Counted from the stretch's first letter, positions 14,086-22,367 are shown. The stretch is 64,000 nucleotides of DNA from Candidatus Parcubacteria bacterium (GCA_021731405.1 JAKFXN010000003.1:1-64000), one strand, 5' to 3'. Numbers and translations are program-made. The notes: generated from the sequence alone by a model not told the origin.

Positions 14086-15009
14086 ATGTTGACCTACTAC
14101 TTTAGAACTTCAAAAGATGAAGAGCTGCAAGAAATTTCTGAGCCAAAAGCCGGGGTATGGGCGCACGCTGTTGACCCAACCAATGAAGAAATAAAAGAAC
14201 TTATAAAGAATTTTTCTCTTGACGACGACATTTTAGAAGATGCAAAAGACTTTTATGAGGTTCCTCGTATGGAGAAGTCTCAAGGAGCAACGTACTTTTT
14301 TACACGTTACCCACTCCGTGACCAGCAGCAAGATAACACCACCGCACCACTGCTTATTATTATCGGCGAGAGTTTTATTGTAACGATAACAGTACGAGAA
14401 ATACCCTTATTTAAAAAGCTTGTTTCAGGCGAGACGGTAGTGTATACCAACGAGAAAGCCAAGTTTTTTATGGAAGTGATGGACATTATCACGCAGTCTT
14501 TTGATAAAGAACTGCTCCGCCTAAGAAAGGCTGTACATAAAGATAGAGTGCGCCTACAAAGTATTGGAACCAGAGAAATCGAACGTTTGGTAAACTTTGA
14601 GACCACACTTAATAGTATGTGTGATGCTCTGATACCAACAAACTCTTGGTTACAACAGATAACAACCGGAAGTTATATGCAACTATACCAAGAAGATCTT
14701 GAAACAATGCAAGACTTAGTGATTGCAAATGGACAGGTGGTAAATTCCGCACGGTCGGTCTTAAAAACAATACAAAACATTCGCGGTGCGATTGAAGCAA
14801 TTATGACCAGTCGCTTAAACAATGCACTGCGTATTCTTACAGTACTCACTATTCTACTTACGGTACCACTGGTAATTGCATCGCTCTACGGAATGAATGT
14901 CAGCCTACCGTTTGCTGATGGAGCCTACACGTTCTACTTCATCCTCGCCCTTAACGTTGTTATCTTGAGTGTACTAACTTTTGTCTTTAGACGTAACGAT
15001 TGGTTTTAG
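14086..15009 (+). CDS. CorA-family divalent metal ion transporter
   Basis: Start placed at ATG 14086 (MLTYYFRTSKDEEL); an earlier in-frame ATG at 14050 exists but a -10-like CACAAT precedes the chosen start. About 307 residues: a large cytoplasmic domain with a long helix, then two C-terminal membrane helices separated by YGMNVSLP, which carries the GMN filter motif of CorA magnesium/cobalt channels. Two residues after the stop, a hydrolase gene begins, so the pair is probably co-transcribed. Confidence 0.92.
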   Translation: MLTYYFRTSKDEELQEISEPKAGVWAHAVDPTNEEIKELIKNFSLDDDILEDAKDFYEVPRMEKSQGATYFFTRYPLRDQQQDNTTAPLLIIIGESFIVTITVREIPLFKKLVSGETVVYTNEKAKFFMEVMDIITQSFDKELLRLRKAVHKDRVRLQSIGTREIERLVNFETTLNSMCDALIPTNSWLQQITTGSYMQLYQEDLETMQDLVIANGQVVNSARSVLKTIQNIRGAIEAIMTSRLNNALRILTVLTILLTVPLVIASLYGMNVSLPFADGAYTFYFILALNVVILSVLTFVFRRNDWF

Positions 15010-15012
15010 TCT

Positions 15013-15627
15013 ATGAAACAGCAGGTTGTATTTATTCATGGGGGTGATTCATTTTCAAAAAAGAAAGACTTCCTCACGCATCTAAAGCAGGCTCCAATTC
15101 GGAACTTACCGGGGAAACAATCATTTGCTCACTTCACACAAACGCTGGCTGAAGATTTGGGTGAGACACATGAAGTTTTCATGCCAGGCATGCCAAATAA
15201 ACAGAACGCCGACTTTGATGAGTGGTCTTTATGGTTTGAGCGCCATTTTGAGTATCTTCAAGGAGAGGTAATTTTAGTTGGGTGGTCGCTAGGAGGAATG
15301 TTTTTGGCGAAATATCTCAGTGAGCGAGAGGTGCCGTTCACTATCGCAAAACTTCTTTTGTTAGCTGCTCCTTGTGGTCGATATGAAAGCCTCGACGGGA
15401 ATGACTGCGGTAACTTTCAATTTGACGTAGCTCAGGTAGGAAAAATTGCAGAAAGAGCCAAAAAAGTCTTTATTCTCCACTCAGAAGACGACTTTGTTGT
15501 GCCAATTCAGGCCGCTTTTCAATATAAAACAGCTATCCCTACCGCTGAATTAGTAGTCTTTAAAGATAAAAACCACTTTCTAAGTCCAGAATTTCCAGAA
15601 TTAGTTCAGATTTTGACTGAAAACTAA
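15013..15627 (+). CDS. Alpha/beta hydrolase (RBBP9/YdeN-like)
   Basis: 204 residues. The chain begins VVFIHGGDSF, has the nucleophile elbow GWSLGGMF (Ser in GxSxG), and ends with Asp in HSEDDFVVP and His in DKNHFLSPEF, giving a complete catalytic triad. The layout resembles small serine hydrolases of the RBBP9/YdeN type, whose substrates are mostly unknown. It lies 3 bases after corA. Confidence 0.88.
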   Translation: MKQQVVFIHGGDSFSKKKDFLTHLKQAPIRNLPGKQSFAHFTQTLAEDLGETHEVFMPGMPNKQNADFDEWSLWFERHFEYLQGEVILVGWSLGGMFLAKYLSEREVPFTIAKLLLLAAPCGRYESLDGNDCGNFQFDVAQVGKIAERAKKVFILHSEDDFVVPIQAAFQYKTAIPTAELVVFKDKNHFLSPEFPELVQILTEN

Positions 15628-15687
15628 GGTTTTTCGCTGGTAAGAATTCGTGTAATGCCGCGTCTACGTATATAATGGTTTTCACAT

Positions 15688-16272
15688 ATGCCGAGTCGCA
15701 AACAGACAAACGACACTGCAGAAAGCCAGGAAGAACGTTTTTTGAAAGCTTTCGAGGAGTATAGTGATGCTCTTTTTCGCCATGCGGCGATGAGAATTAG
15801 TAATCGAGAAAAGTCTATTGATGCTGTCCATGACACCTTTACCAAGGTCTGGTCATACGTTAGGGCTGGTCACGAAATTGATTCTTACCGATCATTTTTA
15901 TATAAAGTGTTAAATAATCTCATCATTGATGAGTATCGGAAACATAAAGAAGCATCACTTGACGCCTTGCTCGCTGAACCTGGAATAGACGAAGGTTCTT
16001 TTCCGGAACTTTCTGAAAGTACGGTTGAGGCTCTCGCTGCTACAATTGATGGCCGTAAAGCCTTTGATCTCCTTAAAGAACTACCCGAAGAATACCGAGA
16101 AGTCCTTGTCTTTCGCTTCGTCGATGAGTTGGGACCTAAGGAAATAGGAGAGCTTATTGAAGAGTCAGAAAACGTTGTGTCAGTACGCATCCACCGCGCC
16201 TTAAAGCTACTTAGAAATAAGATTGAGGCAGGTAATGCCGCCGCCGAAAACAAACGAACCACAAAAAAATGA
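15688..16272 (+). CDS. ECF-type RNA polymerase sigma factor
   Basis: 194 residues. Region 2 is visible around DAVHDTFTKVWSYV and IDEYRKHKEA, and region 4 as LKELPEEYREVLVFRFVDE followed by helix-turn-helix GPKEIGELIEES and VSVRIHRALKLL. It redirects RNA polymerase to a specific promoter set. TATAAT at 15671-15676 lies 11 bases before ATG. Its last codon overlaps the start of the DUF5667-type membrane gene (ATGA), the coupling typical of a sigma factor and its membrane regulator. Confidence 0.92.
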   Translation: MPSRKQTNDTAESQEERFLKAFEEYSDALFRHAAMRISNREKSIDAVHDTFTKVWSYVRAGHEIDSYRSFLYKVLNNLIIDEYRKHKEASLDALLAEPGIDEGSFPELSESTVEALAATIDGRKAFDLLKELPEEYREVLVFRFVDELGPKEIGELIEESENVVSVRIHRALKLLRNKIEAGNAAAENKRTTKK

Positions 16273-17654
16273 AACGCTTCAGCCAACAACTAAATAACAA
16301 AGCCAAAGAGCTCACTTTGAGTGTGGCTGAAAAGCGTGATTTGCGGGATCGCGTGGTTTCGTATATGGAGTATCATCCAGCTACTTTGACTGCAGTGTCA
16401 CCAGAAGCTATTTTTGTGGGGAGTGAATCATATCGATTTTTCAATTTTGATGTATCGCGAGTGTTTAAGTTTGCTGGTACGTTTATCCTTCTTTTTGCGC
16501 TCAGCATTTCATATTTAGCTGAACGAGCGATTCCGGGAGACGTACTCTATGCAGTAAAGGTTGATTTTAATGAAGAGGTACGAAGTACGCTGGCTTTAGG
16601 TTCATACGATAAGGTGGTTTGGGAAACTGAACGACTCAATCGGCGCATTTCTGAAGCGCGGCTTTTGGCAGACGAAGGACGCCTGACAGAAGAGGTGGAA
16701 GCTCAAGTGGCTAGTGCTGTAAAAGAACACAGTGATAACGCCCGAAAGGAAATCGAAAACCTAAAGCTTATTGATAAAGACGATGCAACTCTTGCTTCTA
16801 TCGAGCTCACAACGGCGCTTGATGTACAAAGTACGTCACTCCGAAATCGCACAGAGGTAACAACTGAAGGACAGTCAACAAACCTTATCGAAATAGTACT
16901 TGAAGAATCACAAGCAGCTGAGCTAACTTCCGAAGATGAAAATTTGCCAGCATACGAAAAGTTGAGCGCTAAAATCGAAAGTGAAACAACGCGTGCACAC
17001 GAGTTGCTTCGTGAGGTCGCTGGGGTTGCAACAGCTGAAGAGCAGGTGGATATCAAGCGTCGACTCGATGATATTGATGTGAAAATACTAGCTGCTATCC
17101 AACTTCAGACACAAGATGAGGTAGCTTCACGTCAAGGTCTTGTGGAAGCGCTTCAACAAACGCATCGTCTCATTGTCTTCATGACCAACATTGATGTTCG
17201 TGCGAGTGTGACAGTCGACGAGATCGTGCCCGTGACACTTACAACTGATGAAAAGATTGAGACCGCTAAAAAGCAACTAGAGGAGACAGAAGCTATCCGC
17301 CTCAAAGTAGTTGAACTGCTTACCAGTACTTCAACTCCGGCGATTGAACCTTCAGTTTTGGAAAAAATTACCCCAGCTTTGGAGCAGAGTAGCACCTCAG
17401 CCGCGCAAGCAAAAGCTATCCTAGACGCAGCACCAATAGACGAGCCTGCGCTCTCAATGCTTAGTCTTGAAGCGTACAATGTTATGACAGATATACTGAG
17501 CTTGCTCGGCCCAGTACAAATAGGTACTGAGGGAGAAGCCACAGCTCCTGAAGAAGTTCCAGAAGACGCTCTTGAAGTACTTGAGGGAAACCCTGAAGAA
17601 ACCGCTTCTTCAAGCGCTACTTCAACCGAAGTAGTAGAGGAAACTGAAGCGTAA
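16269..17654 (+). CDS. Membrane protein with DUF5667-like region, putative sigma-factor partner
   Basis: 461 residues. The N-terminal 65 are cytoplasmic, one membrane helix follows (about 66-84), then an external region starting ERAIPGDVLYAVKVDFNEEV, the signature of DUF5667. Long charged helices (about 110-330) and an acidic Glu/Thr/Ser-rich tail finish the chain. The ATGA overlap with the ECF sigma gene and the single-pass topology suggest an anti-sigma or signal-sensing role; no classical zinc anti-sigma motif is visible, so this is inferred from context. Confidence 0.75.
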   Translation: MKRFSQQLNNKAKELTLSVAEKRDLRDRVVSYMEYHPATLTAVSPEAIFVGSESYRFFNFDVSRVFKFAGTFILLFALSISYLAERAIPGDVLYAVKVDFNEEVRSTLALGSYDKVVWETERLNRRISEARLLADEGRLTEEVEAQVASAVKEHSDNARKEIENLKLIDKDDATLASIELTTALDVQSTSLRNRTEVTTEGQSTNLIEIVLEESQAAELTSEDENLPAYEKLSAKIESETTRAHELLREVAGVATAEEQVDIKRRLDDIDVKILAAIQLQTQDEVASRQGLVEALQQTHRLIVFMTNIDVRASVTVDEIVPVTLTTDEKIETAKKQLEETEAIRLKVVELLTSTSTPAIEPSVLEKITPALEQSSTSAAQAKAILDAAPIDEPALSMLSLEAYNVMTDILSLLGPVQIGTEGEATAPEEVPEDALEVLEGNPEETASSSATSTEVVEETEA

Positions 17655-17679
17655 TTAAGTTGCCAGACAGAATTCACAA

Positions 17680-18426
17680 ATGCGAAATAAAATTTTGGCA
17701 CTGCAGTTTCGAGTTAATCCTTTTACTGTAAAACAGGAACAGCTGTGTTTGGAAAGGGAGATGGGCAACCTTGTTGATTTTGAGTTTAGGAACGTGCTAA
17801 ATGAGGAGATTGATTTTTCTGACCCATCTACGCTACTTTCTGCGTATCAAGGGGTAGTGCTCGGAGGTTCGGGAGATCTGGATTTTGATGGCAATCGTCC
17901 AGCGGAAGATGCTGTGCGAATAGCTTCAAAAGAACTAGTACGTAAACTCTCCCCACTCTTTGAGTATTTATTTGCAACTGATACACCAACGCTCGGTATC
18001 TGTTATGGACACCAGATGCTCGGTGCTTTTGCCGGGGCAGAGGTATGTTGCGATCCTGTCCAGAAAAAAACAAAATCCCACACCCTCTCACTTGTCGTAA
18101 AGCAGGAACAGTGCGCGCTCCTTCAAAATCTACCAGATGCATTTGATGCCTACTATGGACATAAAGATGTGCTTGATCGTGTTCCAGAAGGTGCCATGTT
18201 GCTAATGCAAGGAGGAGACGAGTGTCAGGTGCCAGCTTTACAATATAAAAAGAATATATATACTGTCCAGTTCCACCCAGAGCTCAACTATCAAGATATG
18301 CTTGAACGGATGAGGGGCTCAGCCGGGTACTTGCCAGAAGGAGTAGAGCTTGAGACTCTCTACAAAAAGGATATTTGCTCAAATACTATCCTGCATAATT
18401 TTGCTCATTTGGTAGCAGCCCGTTAG
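17680..18426 (+). CDS. Class I glutamine amidotransferase-like protein
   Basis: 248 residues with the triad of class I amidotransferases: nucleophile Cys in TLGICYGHQMLGAF, and His and Glu in VQFHPELNYQ; VVLGGSGDLD carries the oxyanion-type Gly-rich turn. The proteins release ammonia from glutamine or hydrolyse gamma-glutamyl bonds. No synthetase domain is attached and no biosynthetic neighbour is present, so a stand-alone hydrolase is likely. It starts 25 bases after the DUF5667 gene. Confidence 0.87.
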   Translation: MRNKILALQFRVNPFTVKQEQLCLEREMGNLVDFEFRNVLNEEIDFSDPSTLLSAYQGVVLGGSGDLDFDGNRPAEDAVRIASKELVRKLSPLFEYLFATDTPTLGICYGHQMLGAFAGAEVCCDPVQKKTKSHTLSLVVKQEQCALLQNLPDAFDAYYGHKDVLDRVPEGAMLLMQGGDECQVPALQYKKNIYTVQFHPELNYQDMLERMRGSAGYLPEGVELETLYKKDICSNTILHNFAHLVAAR

Positions 18427-18538
18427 GTTCGTTTACAGGTCGAGAAGAGCGCTCAGTAATAGAGTGCTGTTCTCGGTTTGGAAAAGCCGAAAAAGGCCGC
18501 AAAGTGCGGATGTTCTTTAAAAAATTGAGGAGTTTGAA

Positions 18539-19057
18539 TTGATTCAAGAAGTACAAAGTAGAGAGAGACAAGCTGGGTGTCAAAAATATCCCAGCTCAGA
18601 TGAAAAAGTAAGGTTGCGAGCAGCGGTTGAGTTGGCTCGATCTGAAGTGGCGGACCCGGCACTTTTTATGGCTATGGCCATAAAACATCGTTCGGCTCCT
18701 AGAACCGAAGTGGTGAAAAAAAATCAAATGGCCCACCGGTTCAGGTTTGATTTCCCCGTGGTCATCAAACCGCTTGATGGTCGTCCGATGCAAAAAGCAG
18801 AGACTCAGGCTGAGTTCCGAAAGATAACCGCCGCTCTGAAAAGTGTCGGGTATCAGGTTCAGCCATTTCTCCAGGGCTACACCTTTTTGAAGGTGCGGGT
18901 TGAGGCTGGAAATATTGAGCCCAATTTGCCTCAGCACATTTCTGGAGCCGCTCGTCGCTTGGTGACTTTGCTCGTGGTTCAGGGTGTGCGTGACTTCACG
19001 CTTACCATGGCCACAAACAAAGTGACAACCTACGTGATTGGGGCTCGTCTCAATTAA
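18539..19057 (+). CDS. Unrecognised 172-residue protein, SD-led, TTG start
   Basis: No family recognised. The predicted start is TTG at 18539, supported by GAGGAG six bases before it. The protein is basic (many Arg/Lys), without a signal peptide or membrane helix. Its C-terminal half alternates short hydrophobic strands (VTLLVVQGV, FTLTMATNKVTTYVIG), suggesting an alpha/beta domain. It stands alone with its own terminator at 19087-19118. Codon use looks more G/C-rich than the preceding operon. Confidence 0.6.
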   Translation: MIQEVQSRERQAGCQKYPSSDEKVRLRAAVELARSEVADPALFMAMAIKHRSAPRTEVVKKNQMAHRFRFDFPVVIKPLDGRPMQKAETQAEFRKITAALKSVGYQVQPFLQGYTFLKVRVEAGNIEPNLPQHISGAARRLVTLLVVQGVRDFTLTMATNKVTTYVIGARLN

Positions 19058-19086
19058 ATAAAATTGCATCTAGTATGCAACAATAC

Positions 19087-19118
19087 AAAAGCCGCTTGGG
19101 AAACCAAGCGGCTTTTTT
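19087..19118. terminator. Bidirectional terminator
   Basis: AAAAGCCGCTTGG-gaaa-CCAAGCGGCTTTT with a T-run, between convergent genes. Confidence 0.9.
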
Positions 19119-19132
19119 CTTTGTGTGTAAGT

Positions 19133-20218
19133 TTAGTTTGAAAGCTCGACTGAGAGGAGGTTGGTGAGAAACGGAGCTAGTGTGTCTGTGAAGACTTCAG
19201 ACCGTAATGCAATATCTCCACTGAGGTTTCGCTCGAGCGAGAAACCTGTTTCTTCCAAAATGGTGCGGTGGATGTGAGACATGGTGATTGCTCGGAGACT
19301 CCCTTCTCCGTCAACAGTATCGTCGCCACGAGTTACAATCATACCAATTACGGTCCCTTCTTCCGTGATAATTGGTCCGCCTGAAGAACCTTCGGCACCA
19401 ACTGCACTTCCGCGAATTGAGAAAACATCAGCGTAATTTGACCCAAAGGTATAGAGTTCTGAGATAGTGGTCGGCGCTACTACAGACAGAAGTGGACTAT
19501 TGGCACCATTTCGGAGTAAGTCTGTAGCAGGGTATCCAGCAGCCAGTACATCAGTGTCTTTAATAGTTCGTGGGAGTAGATCAGAATCAATCTCAAGAGC
19601 AGGGAATACTGATGGTAAGGGTTCTCCTGTAATACTCTCAGTTACAAACAGGAGCGCATAGTCACGTTCACCGGTGCCTGTTGGTGCGACAGCGTCTATC
19701 AGACTAGCATTTTCTTCTACCCAAGTTGGTGGAATATACAAAAGCTCTGCCCGATACTTTGGTTCAGCTGGCGTACCTTGCCGAACCGTACACTCCGCGT
19801 CTCCTAGAGCGTCTGTCTCTTCAAGTAACAAGTACTGTGCCACATGAGCGTTGGTGATGATGACCCCTTCACTATGTACAAAAAATCCAGTTCCAGTGGT
19901 AGTTCTGATGGTAGTCGGGCTTTTGAATGTACAGAAGATATTTACCAGTGCGAGGGCGGGGTCAGTAACCGTTTCACTTTCTTCTAAGGACTCAATCGCC
20001 GCGGCTTTTTGATATTCTGCACTACGAAGCAATATGTCCAGTTTTTTTGAACTGAAGAGGGAAGGAAGAGACGGGAGGCTTCCGTCTACTTCTTCTTCCA
20101 CCATTTCTACGTCTTCATCCTCGGTAGGGAAGAAACTTAAAATGGTTTCAGCCGTGTGGTTGGTAAAAGCTAGGTACGCTGTAAACAGGGTAACAGCGAT
20201 ATCGATGACAAATTGCAT
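19133..20218 (-). CDS. HtrA/DegP-like trypsin-fold serine protease, membrane-anchored
   Basis: Start set at ATG 20218 (MQFVIDIAVTL): TATACT at 20227-20232 leaves eight bases, so the message should be leaderless; the frame opens 18 bases earlier. 361 residues. An N-terminal hydrophobic segment anchors or exports the protein. The triad is clear: His in GVIITNAHVAQYL, Asp in ERDYALLFV and Ser in EGSSGGPIIT. No PDZ domain is visible, so the substrate-recognition part of classical HtrA is missing. A role in envelope protein quality control is likely. Confidence 0.88.
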   Translation of the reverse strand: MQFVIDIAVTLFTAYLAFTNHTAETILSFFPTEDEDVEMVEEEVDGSLPSLPSLFSSKKLDILLRSAEYQKAAAIESLEESETVTDPALALVNIFCTFKSPTTIRTTTGTGFFVHSEGVIITNAHVAQYLLLEETDALGDAECTVRQGTPAEPKYRAELLYIPPTWVEENASLIDAVAPTGTGERDYALLFVTESITGEPLPSVFPALEIDSDLLPRTIKDTDVLAAGYPATDLLRNGANSPLLSVVAPTTISELYTFGSNYADVFSIRGSAVGAEGSSGGPIITEEGTVIGMIVTRGDDTVDGEGSLRAITMSHIHRTILEETGFSLERNLSGDIALRSEVFTDTLAPFLTNLLSVELSN

Positions 20219-20389
20219 ATTATAGAAGTATAGCAAGAGTTAGTGGAATTTTTAGGCTTTTGGTGGTAGAATCGTCGGTACTGAAATGTCGTAAGTTCAG
20301 GAAAAAGACGGAGTAGGAGGTGGGCGAGAGTCGCGTAGTGTATCGATGATATAACACGCTGTGTCAGTCAAAATAGAGAGCAAGTAGAA

Positions 20390-20546
20390 ATGTAGCGTCG
20401 CGAGGTGTACCTTCGGTTCACCCGCTGCGCTCGGAACGCAAAGATAGAGTTGAGTAACAAACTAGTGTTGCGAGGTGTATCTGAAAGGATACACCCGCTG
20501 CACTCGAAGCATAAAGAAAAGTGAACTTTTCTTTAGCCTCTCGTTT
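20390..20546. repeat. Palindromic 5' flank of tRNA-Gly (TCC)
   Basis: Two related units (TCGCGAGGTGTACC..GGTTCACCCGCTGCGCTCG and TTGCGAGGTGTATC..GATACACCCGCTGCACTCG) contain the inverted tRNA 5' end CACCCGC. The second is followed by a perfect hairpin AAAGAAAAGT-GA-ACTTTTCTTT (20514-20535) and CTCTCGTTT, as upstream of tRNA-Arg. The outer four stem base pairs differ between the loci but remain paired. 20219-20389 shows no supported gene. Confidence 0.7.
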
Positions 20547-20617
20547 GCGGGTGTAGTTTAGTGGTAAAACGACTGCCTTCCAAGCAGTAGTCGGGAGTTC
20601 GATTCTTCTCACCCGCA
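20547..20617 (+). tRNA. tRNA-Gly (anticodon TCC)
   Basis: Acceptor GCGGGTG / CACCCGC with discriminator A, anticodon stem ACTGC / GCAGT around CTTCCAA, and T-loop TTCGATT. It reads GGA, and also GGG by wobble. No CCA is encoded. Confidence 0.93.
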
Positions 20618-20627
20618 CAAATCAGCC

Positions 20628-20799
20628 GGCCCAGGAACGAAAGTTTCTGGGCCGTTGCTGTTTGTAGCGGGTGAGAAGAATCGAAAGACGGAGCCGGGGC
20701 CCCTCTGGGCCGGCGAGTCGGGGTCGAGGGTACTTACTATAATAGGAGCGAAGCGAACTATTATAGTTAGTAACTCGTGACCGATTCCTCTCACCCGCA
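20628..20799. repeat. tRNA-anchored palindromic element D (Gly-TCC)
   Basis: Hairpin GGCCCAGGAAC-gaaa-GTTTCTGGGCC (20628-20653) comes first. An uninterrupted inverted tRNA 3' end GCGGGTGAGAAGAATCGAA (20667-20685) pairs with the direct copy GATTCCTCTCACCCGCA (20783-20799) with one mismatch. Inside lie a G/C hairpin (GAC-GGA-GCC .. GGC-GA-GTC), GGGGTCGAG pairing with CTCGTGACC, and a perfect stem ACTATAATA / TATTATAGT capped by GGAGCGAAGCGAAC (20731-20772). The whole forms a three-way-junction-like fold. Confidence 0.82.
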
Positions 20800-20806
20800 C
20801 ACTAAT

Positions 20807-20835
20807 TTGACAAAATGTCAATAACTAAGTACTAT
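20807..20835 (+). promoter_or_regulatory. Strong promoter of the gene bracketed by elements D and E
   Basis: TTGACA at 20807-20812 and TACTAT at 20830-20835, 17 bases apart. The -35 box begins only 7 bases after the last base of element D. Confidence 0.7.
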
Positions 20836-20897
20836 ATAAAAGCTGTGTAAATTTAAAATTACACATCGTGTTCTAACCATTTTTTGAAGGAGCCATC

Positions 20898-21638
20898 ATG
20901 ATTGTGACCCTAAAAGGTGAGTCGACAGAAATGGATCTCAAACTAATTCGGGAATATCCTGAATACAGGGTATTCGAGAGGTCATCTGACGGTGTTCGAA
21001 TCCACATCGACTACAACGGCGAGGTGATCGTTTACAAGAGTTACATTGGATATGAGTTCGCACTTTTACATGAAAGCGATGACAACTGCGTGGCAGACCT
21101 AGGCGATCGGATTGTGATCCAGAGGTACGTCGGCGGAATCTACAACTTCTACAACTACCACATTTGTAAGAAGACCAGAGCGCCAATCGCTTACTTCGAT
21201 AGTCCGGCTGACCAGCCGGAAAACATGGTGCATTTGCCCGCCTATCGAATCTGGGCAAGCTGCGACTTGGGCGCTTACCTGTATGTGCTTGGGATGTATG
21301 ACAACAAAGGTCGCATCGTAAAAAAGAGCGACAACACCCCAGTCAGCATCTCTGAATCTGATGGTACTCAAACCTCAGATTTGCTTGGGCTTCACCGTCT
21401 TAACGACAGCTTCGTTGCTGTTTGCACCAAGAATGGCTGGTTTCATCTTGACCTGGCGACCATGAGGTCAATCACTTACATCAAACCAGAAAATGGCGAG
21501 ACCCTGTCTTACTTTGACGCTTCAACTATGAAAGGTTCCAAGATTGAAGTCAGGAAGGGTTGGAGGAAGTATGGGGTTGACCCGGCTCGATCTTTGATCA
21601 CGCATGATCGCTTCAAGTGGTCGCCAAGCAGGCTCTAG
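20898..21638 (+). CDS. Unrecognised 246-residue protein lying between two tRNA-derived elements
   Basis: No family recognised. GAAGGAG lies 6 bases before ATG 20898. The protein is rich in aromatic residues and short beta-prone stretches (IHIDYNGEVIVYKSYIGYE, GWFHLDLATM), compatible with a beta-rich or propeller-like fold; no signal peptide or membrane helix. It has its own promoter, a roughly 50-base leader and a UUCG-loop terminator. The whole unit lies between elements D and E, both derived from tRNA-Gly, and so looks like a gene cassette. Confidence 0.65.
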   Translation: MIVTLKGESTEMDLKLIREYPEYRVFERSSDGVRIHIDYNGEVIVYKSYIGYEFALLHESDDNCVADLGDRIVIQRYVGGIYNFYNYHICKKTRAPIAYFDSPADQPENMVHLPAYRIWASCDLGAYLYVLGMYDNKGRIVKKSDNTPVSISESDGTQTSDLLGLHRLNDSFVAVCTKNGWFHLDLATMRSITYIKPENGETLSYFDASTMKGSKIEVRKGWRKYGVDPARSLITHDRFKWSPSRL

Positions 21639-21660
21639 TCTGCGATGGGTCCACGACCCA

Positions 21661-21690
21661 GGGGCTGGCTTCGGTCAGCTCCTTTTTTAT
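21661..21690 (+). terminator. UUCG-loop terminator of the bracketed gene
   Basis: GGGGCTGGC-ttcg-GTCAGCTCC followed by a T-run. Confidence 0.85.
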
Positions 21691-21734
21691 TTTTCAATTT
21701 CCACCAATACCGTTCTAACGTCGTCCCACAAGGT

Positions 21735-21932
21735 GCACATATGAAAAAGCGCCTTCGGGCGCTTTTTCATATGTGCGGGTGAAGTAAGTGCCATTGAGGC
21801 ACTTGCGTGAAGAATCGAAAAGCGCAGCGATGTTGCGAAGCAACGAGCGAGCTGGGGTCGAGAGTACTTAGATTTTTATGAGCGGAGCGAAATAAAAAGC
21901 TTAGTAACTTGTGACCGATCTTCTCAGCCGCA
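21735..21932. repeat. tRNA-anchored palindromic element E (Gly-TCC type, no adjacent tRNA)
   Basis: A perfect 19-base-arm hairpin GCACATATGAAAAAGCGCC-ttcg (21735-21776) opens it. The inverted tRNA-Gly end TGCGGGTGA .. TGAAGAATCG is split by hairpin GTAAGTGCC-attga-GGCACTTGC (21784-21806). Then come GTTGCGAAGCAAC (21832-21844), GGGGTCGAG and stem TACTTAG.TTTTTAT / ATAAAAA.CTTAGTA with loop GAGCGGAGCGAA (21865-21906), TTGTGACC, and a degenerate direct copy CGATCTTCTCAGCCGCA. Confidence 0.8.
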
Positions 21933-21962
21933 CCCAAAAACAGAGTGTTATAATATACGAAT

Positions 21963-22367
21963 ATGTCTAAACGTGGATTCCCATCAATTGGCGGCAGTGA
22001 ATATAAAACCGTTCATCACGGAAGGGAGGTGGTGCCTACTGCAGCTGCTTTGAGTGCTCAGAAGAAGTTGGTTAACTACATGACACCACTCGAGATACAG
22101 TCTTATATTACCGCTGATTTATATGACCCGGTAGCCGAAGAAATCATGATGCGATATATGGAAAAGTATGTCTTAGGTGATTTCAATGGCTTTGCGGAGT
22201 ACTGTGAAGAAATGGCCGACGATGAATTATTTATGGAACGAGTAATAAGTGATTCTCTTTCGAACTCTGATTTAGAGGCAATGCGCGTATTTATGGAGGA
22301 GCACAGAGGGCCACTTTTTGAAAACACGGCTGATATAGAGGAGTTTATCAAGAAGAATGTTCATTAA
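21963..22367 (+). CDS. Unrecognised 134-residue acidic protein
   Basis: No family recognised. Mostly helical and acidic (AEEIMMRYMEKYVLGDFNGF, EEMADDELFMERVIS), with a disordered-looking N-terminus. TATAAT at 21949-21954 ends eight bases before ATG, so the message is probably leaderless, unlike the SD-led gene to its left. It begins 30 bases after element E. A hairpin terminator lies at 22447-22476. Confidence 0.65.
   Translation: MSKRGFPSIGGSEYKTVHHGREVVPTAAALSAQKKLVNYMTPLEIQSYITADLYDPVAEEIMMRYMEKYVLGDFNGFAEYCEEMADDELFMERVISDSLSNSDLEAMRVFMEEHRGPLFENTADIEEFIKKNVH

Noticed and set aside
16703..17056. Ser-rich minus-strand frames opposite the sigma/DUF5667 genes and others
   Set aside because: Antisense shadows of real genes, recognisable by Ser/Ala-rich low-complexity translation.
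20667..20799. Tandem second tRNA genes in the direct copies of tRNA 3' ends
   Set aside because: Only the T-arm and acceptor 3' strand are copied; no D-arm or anticodon arm is present.
10045..21932. Elements as classic IS or integron attC sites
   Set aside because: No transposase or integron integrase is nearby and the sequences lack known attC core sites; only the general layout is comparable.
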